A stretch of DNA of 34,726 nucleotides from Kiritimatiellia bacterium (lineage in GTDB: Bacteria > Verrucomicrobiota > Kiritimatiellia > RFP12 > UBA1067), in assembly GCA_018399555.1 (NCBI GenBank), contig JAGYOL010000011.1, forward strand, positions 1-34,726, in the 5' to 3' direction. Shown piece by piece: positions 1 to 8,688 of this stretch (position 1 is its first letter; every line of letters begins with the position of its first letter). A model generated the notes under the pieces. That model did not search any database. It was not told the DNA's origin and was given only the letters and a program-made list of their open reading frames with translations. Position numbers and translations under genes: made by a program.

Positions 1-1
1 T

Positions 2-319
2 CTTCCGACCGCCGCCGCCGGTTTCGTGCTGCCGGCCTTCAGAAATGTGCGGCTGATCCCGGTTGATTCCGCCTCGGGCTCCAACAACAGCACGGCCGAC
101 ATTCAGTGGGTGCGTCATATCCGCGACCACGTTTACAGCTATGTTGAAATCGGGCCGCACTCCGGGACGTCCTGCCGCTACTGCTCGATTCTCGCTCTCT
201 GGGAGGTGGACGACTTCCGGCAGGAGGGCATCGAGTGGCTCGAACTTTACAGCGACACCTGCCGGCGTCCCTCCGGCGGTGGCACCCGTCGCGGCGGCGG
301 TACCCGCCGCGGACACTGA
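2..319 (+). CDS. C-terminal fragment of an unrecognised protein upstream of the tad genes
   Basis: The reading frame is open from the first bases of the window to a TGA at 317-319, so the true start lies outside. The ORF track's GTG at 26 is probably internal. About 105 residues are visible: a Trp- and Arg-rich segment (IQWVRHIRDHV), a cysteine pair (SCRYC), then WEVDDFRQ and a short Arg/Gly tail made from an imperfect 18-nt tandem repeat (GGGTRRG-like units). It ends 15 nt before the TadE-like gene, so it probably belongs to the same transcript and may be another pilin-like or minor Tad component, but no family motif is recognisable. The overlapping frame at 63-338 is a shadow. Confidence 0.55.
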   Translation, partial: LPTAAAGFVLPAFRNVRLIPVDSASGSNNSTADIQWVRHIRDHVYSYVEIGPHSGTSCRYCSILALWEVDDFRQEGIEWLELYSDTCRRPSGGGTRRGGGTRRGH

Positions 320-334
320 TAAGAAGAGTGAAGA

Positions 335-880
335 GTGAAATGTAAAAACATTAGAGAGTTTGATAGGGGCCAGGCCAGTATCGAACTGGCGGTGGCGATT
401 GTGCTGATGCTCATTATTGTCAGCGGAATGCTGCACATCAACCGGCTGGCACGAACCTCGCTTTTTCTCCACTCCGTGCTGCGCGGACAGGCCGGCAGCG
501 ACGCAATGAACGCCGGTGCCCTGGGAGATGCCGCAGATTACATCTCCGACTGGGAAGCGGGCCCCGACGGGATACGTCATACCGCTGATGACCGTCCAAT
601 CAGAGATAGCGGAAATCTCTCCGCCACCCTGCTTTCTCTGATCAATCACAGTGCTTCCGCACCCGCCGACTGGCAGTATGTTTCCGACCGAACACAGTTG
701 CCGACCTCGATGGTCAGACTGCACGATCAACCGATCCTCAGTACGGCAATTGAAATGAAACATCAGAAAGAGCGGCTTTATGTTCCCGTTGAGGCTGTTA
801 TCAGAGAGCTCGTCTATGATAAAGATGAAATTCCCATCGAAGAGGAGGTCTGGATGCCATTGATGGGAGGGCTGTACTGA
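335..880 (+). CDS. TadE-like pseudopilin of a Tad/Flp pilus
   Basis: A 181-residue protein with a short basic N-terminus followed by RGQASIELAVAIV and one hydrophobic helix at about residues 15-32. This is the typical TadE/TadF layout: a Gly-Gln, an acidic Glu in the helix start, then a membrane helix and a soluble periplasmic domain. TadE-type pseudopilins are membrane-anchored minor pilins of the Tad system. The rest of the chain is polar and not recognisable. The stop overlaps the next start by one base (TGATG), indicating translational coupling. The call rests on the N-terminal motif and on the neighbouring cpaB, cpaF and tadB genes; TadE and TadF cannot be told apart here. Confidence 0.75.
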   Translation: MKCKNIREFDRGQASIELAVAIVLMLIIVSGMLHINRLARTSLFLHSVLRGQAGSDAMNAGALGDAADYISDWEAGPDGIRHTADDRPIRDSGNLSATLLSLINHSASAPADWQYVSDRTQLPTSMVRLHDQPILSTAIEMKHQKERLYVPVEAVIRELVYDKDEIPIEEEVWMPLMGGLY

Positions 881-1563
881 TGACCACAAGATCAATTTCA
901 ACGCTACTGCTGATTCTGTTGCCTCTGCTGCTAAAGTCCGAATTCTTTATGCGCACGCTCCCCACATCGGAAAGACTGCTGCGCGAACTGGGCGGCTCAC
1001 AGATATATCACACCCCGATAACCGTCAACGGTAGCGAAGGTTCACTGAAAACCTTTGTGTTTGATCAGCCCTCCGAGCTGATCGTATCCCGGATTGCCCG
1101 CAAGCTCAAAATCAAACCGCCGCGCAGCTCCGGCGCACTGCTGACCGCCACCCGCGGCAGGCTTCTTAGCCGTTATCTGGTGATGCGGACGCCGCAGTCG
1201 TCCGCCGGCACATTGGTGACTGTACTCGAGCAGAACGCCGAAGCCCTGCAACCGGGAAAAAGCGCGCCGAAGTGGCCGGACAACATCCCGGTTTTCAATG
1301 CAACCCCGGGTTTTACGGCGGAGTGTCACCAAACCCGCACAAGTTTTTTATCGGCACTTTCGTCATGCCGCACGCCACCGGCAGCAATAGATCAGGCCGT
1401 CAATGCCCTGACAACCGGGGGGTGGCGCGAAACTCTTCCATCCTCTGCTGATTTCAAATTGATGACGAAAAAACATAGAGTGTGCGTTGTTTTCGCCGCA
1501 GAAAAATCCGGTTCAGGAGATATAACCATTAACATCTTGCAGAGAGCAGGCAGCAGAGAGTAA
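880..1563 (+). CDS. Unknown exported or membrane-anchored protein in the tad operon
   Basis: A 227-residue protein whose start overlaps the TadE-like stop (TGATG). The first 20 residues (STLLLILLPLLLK) form a signal peptide or single membrane anchor; the remainder looks soluble. Two cysteines near residues 148 and 162 and two near the end are the only conspicuous features. No family is recognised. Its place between a TadE-like gene and cpaB suggests a periplasmic accessory role in pilus assembly, but that is inference from position only. Confidence 0.65.
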   Translation: MTTRSISTLLLILLPLLLKSEFFMRTLPTSERLLRELGGSQIYHTPITVNGSEGSLKTFVFDQPSELIVSRIARKLKIKPPRSSGALLTATRGRLLSRYLVMRTPQSSAGTLVTVLEQNAEALQPGKSAPKWPDNIPVFNATPGFTAECHQTRTSFLSALSSCRTPPAAIDQAVNALTTGGWRETLPSSADFKLMTKKHRVCVVFAAEKSGSGDITINILQRAGSRE

Positions 1564-1615
1564 ACTGAACCCGTCGTCAGAGAGTATCTTCGTCACTCGG
1601 AGTTCAAGGATATTT

Positions 1616-2434
1616 ATGAAGCAGAAATTCATCTTAATCGCATCGGTCGTCATAGGTCTGCTGGCAGCCCTGATAACACGTTCATACCTCAATGCCAAAG
1701 ACCGAGAGGTGCAGGCACGCATCAACCAGTTCAACCGCAGCAACCGCAAAATCGACGTGATGGTGATCAAACGTGCCGTACCCTCTGGAACTGTGCTGCG
1801 GATCGAGGATCTGGGGGCAGTTGCTGAAATCGAAAGAGCGGTGCGATCCCATGCTGTAAAAGCAGCTGATTCCCTCAAATTGATCGGACGCAAAACGGTG
1901 CGTGCCCTGGAGGCCAACTCTGTGATCTACTGGTCGGATATCGAAGGCGGTCAGCCCGGCTCCGGCGGACTGGCTGGTGACATCAAACAGAATATGCGTG
2001 CGATATCAATCAATGTCAGCGGGGCAGCCTCGGTCAGCGGCATGGTCAAACCCAACGATCACGTCGATGTCATCGGAACATTTTCTTTCCCCTCCAAAGA
2101 GATCGAAGGCGAAATGGAGTTGGTCACAATGACAATCCTGCAGGATGTTTTGGTGCTGGCGACCGGTCGCGAAACCTCTAAATCCGTGATCATTGCCACC
2201 CGCTCCACACAGACATCATACAACATGGTCACACTGGAAGTAACCCCGCGTGAGGCAGAGATGCTTGTGTTCGCGGAACAGATCAAAGGCAGGCTGGCTC
2301 TGGCACTGCGCAATCCCGAAGATGTTTATTACGAGAAAGAGCTGCCGCGGGTTGATTTCCAGAAGATTCAGAATGAGATTGAAACTCTCAATGAATTCCG
2401 TCAGAACAAACTGCTGCGCAAACGTGCCGATTAG
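1616..2434 (+). CDS. cpaB: Tad pilus assembly protein CpaB/RcpC (SAF domain)
   Basis: A 272-residue protein. The N-terminus has one membrane helix (IASVVIGLLAALI), followed by a SAF-type domain with VIKRAVPSGTVLRIEDL and then the IGRKTVRALEANSVIYWSDI stretch typical of CpaB/RcpC. The C-terminal half (RAISINVSGAASVSGMVKPNDHVDVIGTF and a later VTLEVTPREAEML) matches the RcpC/CpaB domain. CpaB is an inner-membrane-anchored periplasmic protein that works with the Tad secretin. An AAGGA ribosome binding site lies about 7 nt before the ATG. It is followed 15 nt later by cpaF. No secretin gene (cpaC/rcpA) follows, which is unusual since cpaB and cpaC are usually adjacent. Confidence 0.9.
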   Translation: MKQKFILIASVVIGLLAALITRSYLNAKDREVQARINQFNRSNRKIDVMVIKRAVPSGTVLRIEDLGAVAEIERAVRSHAVKAADSLKLIGRKTVRALEANSVIYWSDIEGGQPGSGGLAGDIKQNMRAISINVSGAASVSGMVKPNDHVDVIGTFSFPSKEIEGEMELVTMTILQDVLVLATGRETSKSVIIATRSTQTSYNMVTLEVTPREAEMLVFAEQIKGRLALALRNPEDVYYEKELPRVDFQKIQNEIETLNEFRQNKLLRKRAD

Positions 2435-2449
2435 TTGAAAGAGACGCAT

Positions 2450-4195
2450 ATGCACCACAATCTCAACATAGCTTGCCCGGGCAAGCCGGTTCAGGCGATC
2501 GAACTGCCTGAGGGCAGTTTCACTATCGGTCGCAGTGATGCCTGTAAAATAACGTTACGCTACCCCGAAATCAGTGAACGTCACGCTCTGCTAACTCTGC
2601 GGAACGAACGCGCTGCCATCGAAGATCTTCATTCCAGCAACGGAGTGCTGGTTAACGGGGTTGCGATCGATTCCGCCAAAACACTCAACGATGATTCTGT
2701 CATAGCAATCGGTCCCTGTCTGCTGCGGGTTTCATCATCCCCAGCCGCAACACCACCGCATATCGATAGCACCCCCGCTCACGAAACGCCGCCGGTGCAG
2801 CCCGCCTGTGTACCTCATGATGCATCGAACGCAGCTACAACCGAGCCGGCACCGGCACCACTCTCCGGTGCAGAAAAGCATCCTGGCACACCCCCTGACC
2901 CGATGCTCGCCATCACGCGCCAGATCAAAACTCAGATCCACAAAGAGCTTGTCGAACGCCTAGATCTGAAACGAATGACCGCCTCCAACACCAGCTCGGA
3001 AGAGCTGGAAAGCAAGGTCAAAAGCACAATCCGTACAATCATCAGCGAAGTCCAGCGCAAACAGCGACTGCCGGCACAGGTGAACCCGCAGACACTCGAA
3101 CGTGAAATCTATAATGAAGCCATGCGCCTCGGGCCGCTTGAAGAATTTCTGGCCGACGACTCCATCACGGAGATTATGGTCAATGGCCCGCGTCAGGTTT
3201 TTGTGGAACGCAACGGACGACTGGAACTCAGCGGACAGAGCTTTATGGATGATGAATCGGTGCTGGGAGTTATAGAAAGAATAGTCGCGCCGATCGGACG
3301 CCGCATTGATGAGAGTCAGCCCTATGTTGACGCCCGTCTGCCAGATGGTTCGCGTGTCAATGCCATCATAGCACCGCTCTCACTGACCGGCCCCTGTATA
3401 ACCATCCGTAAATTTTCACGCAAGGCTTTTGAAGTCGGGGATTTAATCAATTTCGGCACCTGGAGCTCCAATGCCGCGAAATTTCTGGATCTCTGCGTGC
3501 TGATGCGCAAAAATATCATAGTAGCTGGTGGAACCGGTTCCGGCAAAACCACCCTGCTGAATGTTTTAAGCGGATTTATTCCGGCAACAGACCGGATCGT
3601 GACCATTGAGGATGCCGCGGAACTGCGCCTGGTGCAACCGCATGTGATCCGTCTCGAGGCCCGCCCCCCCAACATAGAAGGACGCGGTGCCATACCGATT
3701 CGCGATCTGGTGCGCAACTCACTGCGTATGCGCCCCGACCGCATAATTGTCGGTGAATGCCGCGGCGGCGAAGCACTGGATATGCTGCAGGCGATGAACA
3801 CCGGTCATGACGGCTCACTGACCACCGTACATGCCAACTCGCCCCGTGATGTGATCTCCCGTCTTGAGACCATGGTGTTGATGTCCGGCATGGATTTACC
3901 TTCGCGGGCGATTCGTGAACAAATCGCCTCGGCAGTCGATGTCATCGTGCATGAATCACGGTTGAGTGACGGCTCACGCAAGGTGACATATATCACCGAG
4001 GTGGTCGGTCTGGAAGGACAGCAGGTAGTGATGCAGGACCTCTTTGAATTTCAGCAGACCGGCATCGGTGAGGGCGGCAGAGTCATCGGACGCTTCAAAC
4101 CTACTGGGGCCATGCCAACCTTCTTTGAACATCTGGCCAGCCGCGGACTTGAGATTGACCCGCAGGTTTTCGATCCTGACTGCGATGACGAATAA
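2450..4195 (+). CDS. cpaF: Tad pilus ATPase CpaF/TadA with N-terminal FHA domain
   Basis: The ORF track opens at TTG 2435, but GAAAGAG at 2437-2443 sits properly before ATG 2450, giving 581 residues. Residues about 1-90 form a forkhead-associated domain (GRSDACKITL, SERHALL, SSNGVLVNG), which in known families binds phosphothreonine peptides. A Pro/Ala-rich linker follows, then the secretion ATPase: the EIMVNGPRQVFVE segment, Walker A GGTGSGKTT at about residues 360-368, the ATPase region DRIIVGECRGGEALDMLQAMNTG, and the HDGSLTTVHANSP box. CpaF/TadA is the hexameric cytoplasmic motor of the Tad pilus. FHA fusions to CpaF occur in some lineages; classical TadA proteins lack the domain. Confidence 0.95.
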   Translation: MHHNLNIACPGKPVQAIELPEGSFTIGRSDACKITLRYPEISERHALLTLRNERAAIEDLHSSNGVLVNGVAIDSAKTLNDDSVIAIGPCLLRVSSSPAATPPHIDSTPAHETPPVQPACVPHDASNAATTEPAPAPLSGAEKHPGTPPDPMLAITRQIKTQIHKELVERLDLKRMTASNTSSEELESKVKSTIRTIISEVQRKQRLPAQVNPQTLEREIYNEAMRLGPLEEFLADDSITEIMVNGPRQVFVERNGRLELSGQSFMDDESVLGVIERIVAPIGRRIDESQPYVDARLPDGSRVNAIIAPLSLTGPCITIRKFSRKAFEVGDLINFGTWSSNAAKFLDLCVLMRKNIIVAGGTGSGKTTLLNVLSGFIPATDRIVTIEDAAELRLVQPHVIRLEARPPNIEGRGAIPIRDLVRNSLRMRPDRIIVGECRGGEALDMLQAMNTGHDGSLTTVHANSPRDVISRLETMVLMSGMDLPSRAIREQIASAVDVIVHESRLSDGSRKVTYITEVVGLEGQQVVMQDLFEFQQTGIGEGGRVIGRFKPTGAMPTFFEHLASRGLEIDPQVFDPDCDDE

Positions 4196-4224
4196 ACCCG
4201 ATAAACAGAGCTTAGAACTGAACT

Positions 4225-5124
4225 ATGATCGATCTCACAAATGAGAGTGTCAAATGGAGTGGAGCGGCTCTAATGGGTCTGGCCTTCGTGGGATTCGCAT
4301 GGAACTTTCTGCGCGCCTTCAGCTCCGGCGCGGGAGATTACGCCAGCAGCATCTCGCAGGAAACTTCGCGTGAGTTCGAAGATATGTTTCTTTTCATACC
4401 GCCGCGACGCATAGCTGAGATCGGCTGGTCAGCTGCGGCACTCTGCTTTCTGATCTTTGCCGTACCTTTTTTTGATATCAGCAATCCGGTTTCTACCATA
4501 TCAGGTCTGTTGCTGGGCACACTCTTAGGAGCTGCGGCATTCATGGCACCCCGCAAGGCACTGGATATCCTTAAAGAACGGCGTCGCAGCAAATTCAACA
4601 TTCAACTGGTTGACGCTCTGGGCGGAATGAGCAATGCGCTGCGGGCCGGATTCAGTATCAACCAGGCATTTGAAACCGTCGTGCAGAACAACGAAAAACC
4701 GATCGCACAGGAGTTCGGTGTTATGCTGCAGCAGATGCGCGTCGGCATGAATTTCTATGACGCGCTGCAAAGTCTCGACAAACGTGTGGGCAGCGACGAC
4801 CTGACTCTGGTGGTCACAGCGATCGACATCGCCCGCCGGACCGGCGGCAATCTGACCGAAATATTTGATAAGATCAGTCTGACAATCCGCGAACGTATGC
4901 GCATCGAACGCCGTGTACGCACGCTCACCGCCCAGGGACGGCTACAGGGCATAATTGTAGCCTGTATGCCGGTTCTGCTTGGCGCCGCAATGACCGCCGT
5001 CAAACCCGACCTGATGCTTCCTTTCTTTAAATCAGCTCAGGGATTTATGGCTATCGGCATGACCGCGCTGCTGATTGCAACAGGGTGGTTCTTTATCCGT
5101 AAAATCATCAATATCGATGTTTAA
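4225..5124 (+). CDS. tadB: Tad pilus inner-membrane platform protein TadB
   Basis: A 299-residue membrane protein. There is one N-terminal helix, a pair of helices at about residues 70-110, a cytoplasmic type II secretion F-like domain (LVDALGGMSNALRAGFSINQAFETV, then ARRTGGNLTEIFDKI), and two C-terminal helices. This is the TadB arrangement; the GxxxxALRAGxSxxQA and RTGGNLxEIxxxI motifs are diagnostic. TadB and TadC normally form the platform on which CpaF acts. The gene lies 29 nt after cpaF without a strong ribosome binding site. The next gene is not tadC, so the platform partner must be encoded elsewhere or be missing. Confidence 0.92.
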   Translation: MIDLTNESVKWSGAALMGLAFVGFAWNFLRAFSSGAGDYASSISQETSREFEDMFLFIPPRRIAEIGWSAAALCFLIFAVPFFDISNPVSTISGLLLGTLLGAAAFMAPRKALDILKERRRSKFNIQLVDALGGMSNALRAGFSINQAFETVVQNNEKPIAQEFGVMLQQMRVGMNFYDALQSLDKRVGSDDLTLVVTAIDIARRTGGNLTEIFDKISLTIRERMRIERRVRTLTAQGRLQGIIVACMPVLLGAAMTAVKPDLMLPFFKSAQGFMAIGMTALLIATGWFFIRKIINIDV

Positions 5125-5185
5125 ACAAATAATCCACACCATTAAACCGGCGCAATCACCAGCTGACTAATGACAGATAATTTTG

Positions 5186-5884
5186 ATGAAACCGATTATA
5201 AAAGATTTGAACAAGTCTTATTTTGAGAGACGTCTGGCCGAAGCATCTCCAAATTGGTGTTTAAGAAGAAGGTGCTTGAGCTGTGACGCTGTTATCCCAG
5301 TTGAAGAGGTTGTAACTTGTGGTGACAAATTTTTCCACGAACACAACGGCAAACAGCATCCTTTGGTTTTAAATACACAATCTCCTGTCTGGGAGCACAA
5401 ATGCAAAGAATACTGGGGAATGCCTTCAGAACAACTCTGGCGTCAGTTCAATTACTGGTTGCAGAACAGGGAAAAAGAAGGCTCTGAAACGGTTGAGGAA
5501 CTGATTGACTCTTATCTGGAATTTTTGAAGCTTAGCCTGGTTTCAGGACCGATTGAAAATCAAGGTTTCAAAATAAAGAAGGTTCTGATAGTGGTTGTTG
5601 TTTTGTTGCTTATTACAGGAGGTATAACCGCTGCATCACTTAGGCATGAAAAAATTGCCGGTTTGCTTAAAAATGTGATTGCCATGATACAATCCGATTC
5701 AACCTCTGAAAATGCTGATCTGGTTAAGGACGAGCCGGTGAAAACCGGGATTGAAACTCCCTATGATCGGGAAAAACGACTGCTGCAGGAATGGGTTGAT
5801 CAAGGCAACTACCCAACTAGAAAACAGATCGAGTATTACAAACTAAAAGTTGCTGATGATCAATATTGGGAATGGGCTGAATAA
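5186..5884 (+). CDS. Hypothetical membrane protein with N-terminal cysteines, visibly AT-richer than its neighbours
   Basis: About 232 residues from ATG 5186 (the ORF track uses TTG 5183, one codon earlier); no clear ribosome binding site. The N-terminal part has CLRRRCLSCD, a VTCGDKFFH segment and HKCKEYW, a Cys/His spread that could bind zinc. A single strong membrane helix follows at about residues 130-150 (KVLIVVVVLLLITGG), then an acidic tail ending DDQYWEWAE. The layout suggests a cytoplasmic metal-binding head, one membrane pass and an outside tail, but no family is recognised. Base composition and codon choice are clearly more AT-rich than in tadB or zwf, consistent with recent acquisition. 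It interrupts the place where tadC would be expected. Confidence 0.7.
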   Translation: MKPIIKDLNKSYFERRLAEASPNWCLRRRCLSCDAVIPVEEVVTCGDKFFHEHNGKQHPLVLNTQSPVWEHKCKEYWGMPSEQLWRQFNYWLQNREKEGSETVEELIDSYLEFLKLSLVSGPIENQGFKIKKVLIVVVVLLLITGGITAASLRHEKIAGLLKNVIAMIQSDSTSENADLVKDEPVKTGIETPYDREKRLLQEWVDQGNYPTRKQIEYYKLKVADDQYWEWAE

Positions 5885-5971
5885 CTCTGGTTTAAATGCC
5901 CAGGCTTTCAAAAAAATGGAATCGACATTGATGCCGGAGAAGTTGCGACAATAGGCATCAAAGGAATTGAT

Positions 5972-7432
5972 ATGCACAACACATTCTCCATCGAAGTCAT
6001 ACCGGAACCATGCGTGATCGTCATATTCGGAGCAACCGGCGATCTGAGCCGCAAAAAAATTATGCCCTCGATCTGTAGCCTTTTCACAAATCATCTGTTG
6101 CATAAAAACAGTACAGTTGTCGCATGTGGACGAAGCGATCACACGGCACAATCTTTCCGTGAATCAGTCGCTTCTCACATCCCGGGCTGTGTGTGTCATA
6201 AAGAGAAAAATTGTTTCCTGAAAAAAATCAGCTATGTCCGCACCAATGCGGATGATTCTCGTTCATTCAGAAATCTGTCCGAACATTTAAAGCAGATGGG
6301 CAGTTCTGATTTTCCGCTCAACCATCTCTACTATCTTGCCATACCGCCCTCATCTTTTCAACCAACGGTGGAAGCGATGTGTCAAGCCGGACTGATGCAC
6401 GAAGCAGAGGGTGGCAGCTGGAGGCATCTAGTAATTGAGAAACCATTCGGCGAAGATTTGAAAAGTTCCCTGGCTCTGGACATCTTTCTGCACGAGCGCA
6501 TTGACGAACATCAGGTTTTTCGTATCGACCACTACCTCGCCAAAGAGACGGTTCAGAATATTTTGATCACCCGCTTCGCCAACCGTATCTTTGAAACAAT
6601 CTGGGACAGACGCGCAATCGACCACATCAGTATCAAAACATCCGAAACCGCCGGTCTGGAAGGTCGTACCGCCTACTTTGACAGGTCTGGTCTTTTGCGT
6701 GACATGTTTCAGAATCACCTGATGGAAATTCTGATGCTGATCGCCATGGAACCGCCGCGGTCATTTGAAGCCTCCGCAATCCATAAAGCCAAGCTGGAAC
6801 TAATCAATGCGATCCGTCCTTACAATCCCGAAAGTATCGGCACGGAGATCATTCGGGCGCAATACACAGCTGGCAACGGCATGCCAGGCTACCGGGAGGA
6901 AGAGGGTATCGCCGCAGACTCGATGACTGAAAGTTTTGTGCGCATGAAGATGTTGATAGACAACGAACGCTGGCAGGGCGTACCCTTTTATATACAGGCT
7001 GGCAAACGGATGGCAACGCTCGACAGTGAAATTTCAATTGTCTTTAAACATTCATCATATTCGATCTTCAGCGAACGCCTGTCGAAAACTCTTATACCGA
7101 ACACCCTCGTGCTGCGCATCCGCCCGGACGAAGGCGTGAAGCTGACATTACAGGCCAAACACAGCGGTCCTAAGCTGACAATCGGCAATCTGCACTGCGA
7201 CGCCGTGTATGATGAACAGAGTGACAACCCAGATGCCCCCGATGCCTACGCCCGACTGCTACTGGATGCTATGCTGCACGATCATACCCTTTTCGTACGC
7301 AGCGAAACCATCATCGAAAGCTGGCGACTGTTCACCCCCATCCTGCAAGCCTGGCGTGAATATCCGGACAAATATCCACTCCGCTTTTATCCGGCTGGCT
7401 CAAACGGCCCTGAGGAAGCGCTTCACCTCTAA
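5972..7432 (+). CDS. zwf: Glucose-6-phosphate dehydrogenase
   Basis: A 486-residue protein, the normal length for this family. It oxidises glucose 6-phosphate to 6-phosphogluconolactone with NAD(P)+, the entry step of the oxidative pentose phosphate and Entner-Doudoroff pathways. Visible motifs are the dinucleotide-binding GATGDLSRKK at about residues 16-25, the substrate-binding signature RIDHYLAKETVQN (canonical RIDHYLGKE, with Gly replaced by Ala), and FQNHLMEI carrying the second conserved His. An AAGGA ribosome binding site stands just before ATG 5972. No pgl or gnd gene is next to it. It is separated from uxs by 115 nt, so the two need not share a transcript. Confidence 0.95.
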   Translation: MHNTFSIEVIPEPCVIVIFGATGDLSRKKIMPSICSLFTNHLLHKNSTVVACGRSDHTAQSFRESVASHIPGCVCHKEKNCFLKKISYVRTNADDSRSFRNLSEHLKQMGSSDFPLNHLYYLAIPPSSFQPTVEAMCQAGLMHEAEGGSWRHLVIEKPFGEDLKSSLALDIFLHERIDEHQVFRIDHYLAKETVQNILITRFANRIFETIWDRRAIDHISIKTSETAGLEGRTAYFDRSGLLRDMFQNHLMEILMLIAMEPPRSFEASAIHKAKLELINAIRPYNPESIGTEIIRAQYTAGNGMPGYREEEGIAADSMTESFVRMKMLIDNERWQGVPFYIQAGKRMATLDSEISIVFKHSSYSIFSERLSKTLIPNTLVLRIRPDEGVKLTLQAKHSGPKLTIGNLHCDAVYDEQSDNPDAPDAYARLLLDAMLHDHTLFVRSETIIESWRLFTPILQAWREYPDKYPLRFYPAGSNGPEEALHL

Positions 7433-7547
7433 CCCGCTTTATGTTAAGATTCCGGTATGAATAAAAGAGCTGATCAGTGCTCAGCAGGCGTCATTGAAAA
7501 ATAATTTTCACAGTGATTACAACCCGGTCGGATAACAAAGGAAAAAA

Positions 7548-8528
7548 ATGACAAAAAAGGTTCTGATAACAGGTGGTGCCGGTTTCATCGGCTCTCACCT
7601 AGCTAAAATGCTGCTTGCAAAAGAATACGAAGTTACGGTGATGGACAATCTTTTCACCGGCACCAAGACCAATATATATGAGATGCTCGACAATCACCGT
7701 TTCACCTTCATCCTGCACGATGTGACGCAACCCTTCTGGGGTCAGTTTGATCTCATCTACAACCTGGCCTGTCCGGCTTCGCCGATTCATTATCAACGCA
7801 ATCCCGTGGAAACCATCAAAACCTCCCTGCTGGGAATGATGAATGTGCTGGAGCTGGCCCTTAAAACCAAAGCGCGGGTCTTTCACACCTCAACCTCCGA
7901 GATATACGGCGATCCTGAAGTTCATCCGCAACCCGAAAGTTACTGGGGCAATGTGAACACGATCGGAACACGCAGTTGTTACGATGAGGGCAAACGCGCA
8001 GCTGAGACACTCTGCGCCGATTATCTACGCGAATACAATGTCGATGTGCGCATGATCCGTATCTTTAACACCTACGGCCCCAACATGCACCCAAAAGACG
8101 GACGCGTGATCAGTAATTTCATCATGCAGGCCCTGCAGAACCGTGATCTGACCATCTATGGCGACGGCTCTCAGACCCGCAGCTTTCAGTATGTGACCGA
8201 TCTGACCGAAGCGATGGTTGCATTCATGGATCTGGAAAAAAGAACCATGATGGAGTTCTTTAAATCCAGAGGCATGGATATTCCGATCCTGAATGTCGGC
8301 AACCCCGAAGAGTTCACCATCAAACAGCTGGCCGAAGAGACCCTCAGGCAGATACCGGAGAGTAAAAGCTCGATCATATATCAAACCCTGCCGAAAGACG
8401 ATCCACGGCGCCGTAAGCCCGATATCACGCTGGTCAACGATCTGCTTGGCTGGAAACCGGCGGTGCCGCTGCAGGAAGGTATTAAAAACGCGATCGCCTA
8501 TTTCAAAGGCACAAATTTGCGCTTGTGA
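7548..8528 (+). CDS. uxs: UDP-glucuronate decarboxylase (UDP-xylose synthase), extended SDR family
   Basis: A 326-residue extended short-chain dehydrogenase. The NAD-binding motif GGAGFIGSHL lies at residues 8-17. The segment NLACPASPIHYQRNPVETIKTS, the TSTSEIYGDP box and the catalytic YDEGKRAAE (YxxxK) match UDP-glucuronate decarboxylases, which make UDP-xylose for surface polysaccharides via a 4-keto intermediate. Later motifs FNTYGPNMHPKDGRVISNF and GDGSQTRSFQYVTDL agree. An AAAGGA site precedes ATG 7548. It could in principle be a related dehydratase or epimerase, but the CPASPIHYQ stretch favours Uxs. Confidence 0.9.
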   Translation: MTKKVLITGGAGFIGSHLAKMLLAKEYEVTVMDNLFTGTKTNIYEMLDNHRFTFILHDVTQPFWGQFDLIYNLACPASPIHYQRNPVETIKTSLLGMMNVLELALKTKARVFHTSTSEIYGDPEVHPQPESYWGNVNTIGTRSCYDEGKRAAETLCADYLREYNVDVRMIRIFNTYGPNMHPKDGRVISNFIMQALQNRDLTIYGDGSQTRSFQYVTDLTEAMVAFMDLEKRTMMEFFKSRGMDIPILNVGNPEEFTIKQLAEETLRQIPESKSSIIYQTLPKDDPRRRKPDITLVNDLLGWKPAVPLQEGIKNAIAYFKGTNLRL

Positions 8529-8572
8529 AAGCGGTGCGTAAAGTTTAACATACGCTCCACATATCTGTTCTG

Positions 8573-8660
8573 AGGCGGAGGATTTTTCTGACCCGAGGAA
8601 AGAGCTGGTTGAATCGACAACTCTGACCGGTGCGCAGTGTGCGCACTCCATCTTCTGCCT
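8573..8660 (+). promoter_or_regulatory. Predicted structured 5' leader of the HydG-like gene
   Basis: Three helices can be drawn by hand. P1 pairs 8573-8583 (AGGCGGAGGAT) with 8650-8660 (ATCTTCTGCCT): 11 continuous pairs, two of them G-U. P2 is a hairpin at 8601-8624 (AGA and GTTG paired with CAAC and TCT across an AATCGA loop, with a small bulge). P3 is a perfect 7-bp hairpin 8630-8646 (GTGCGCA-GTG-TGCGCAC). Together they form a closed three-way junction ending 28 nt before the start codon. The layout resembles a cis-regulatory RNA, but no known riboswitch consensus fits. Confidence 0.45.
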
Positions 8661-8688
8661 ATGAAACACGCAACCGCAAGGAAGAACG

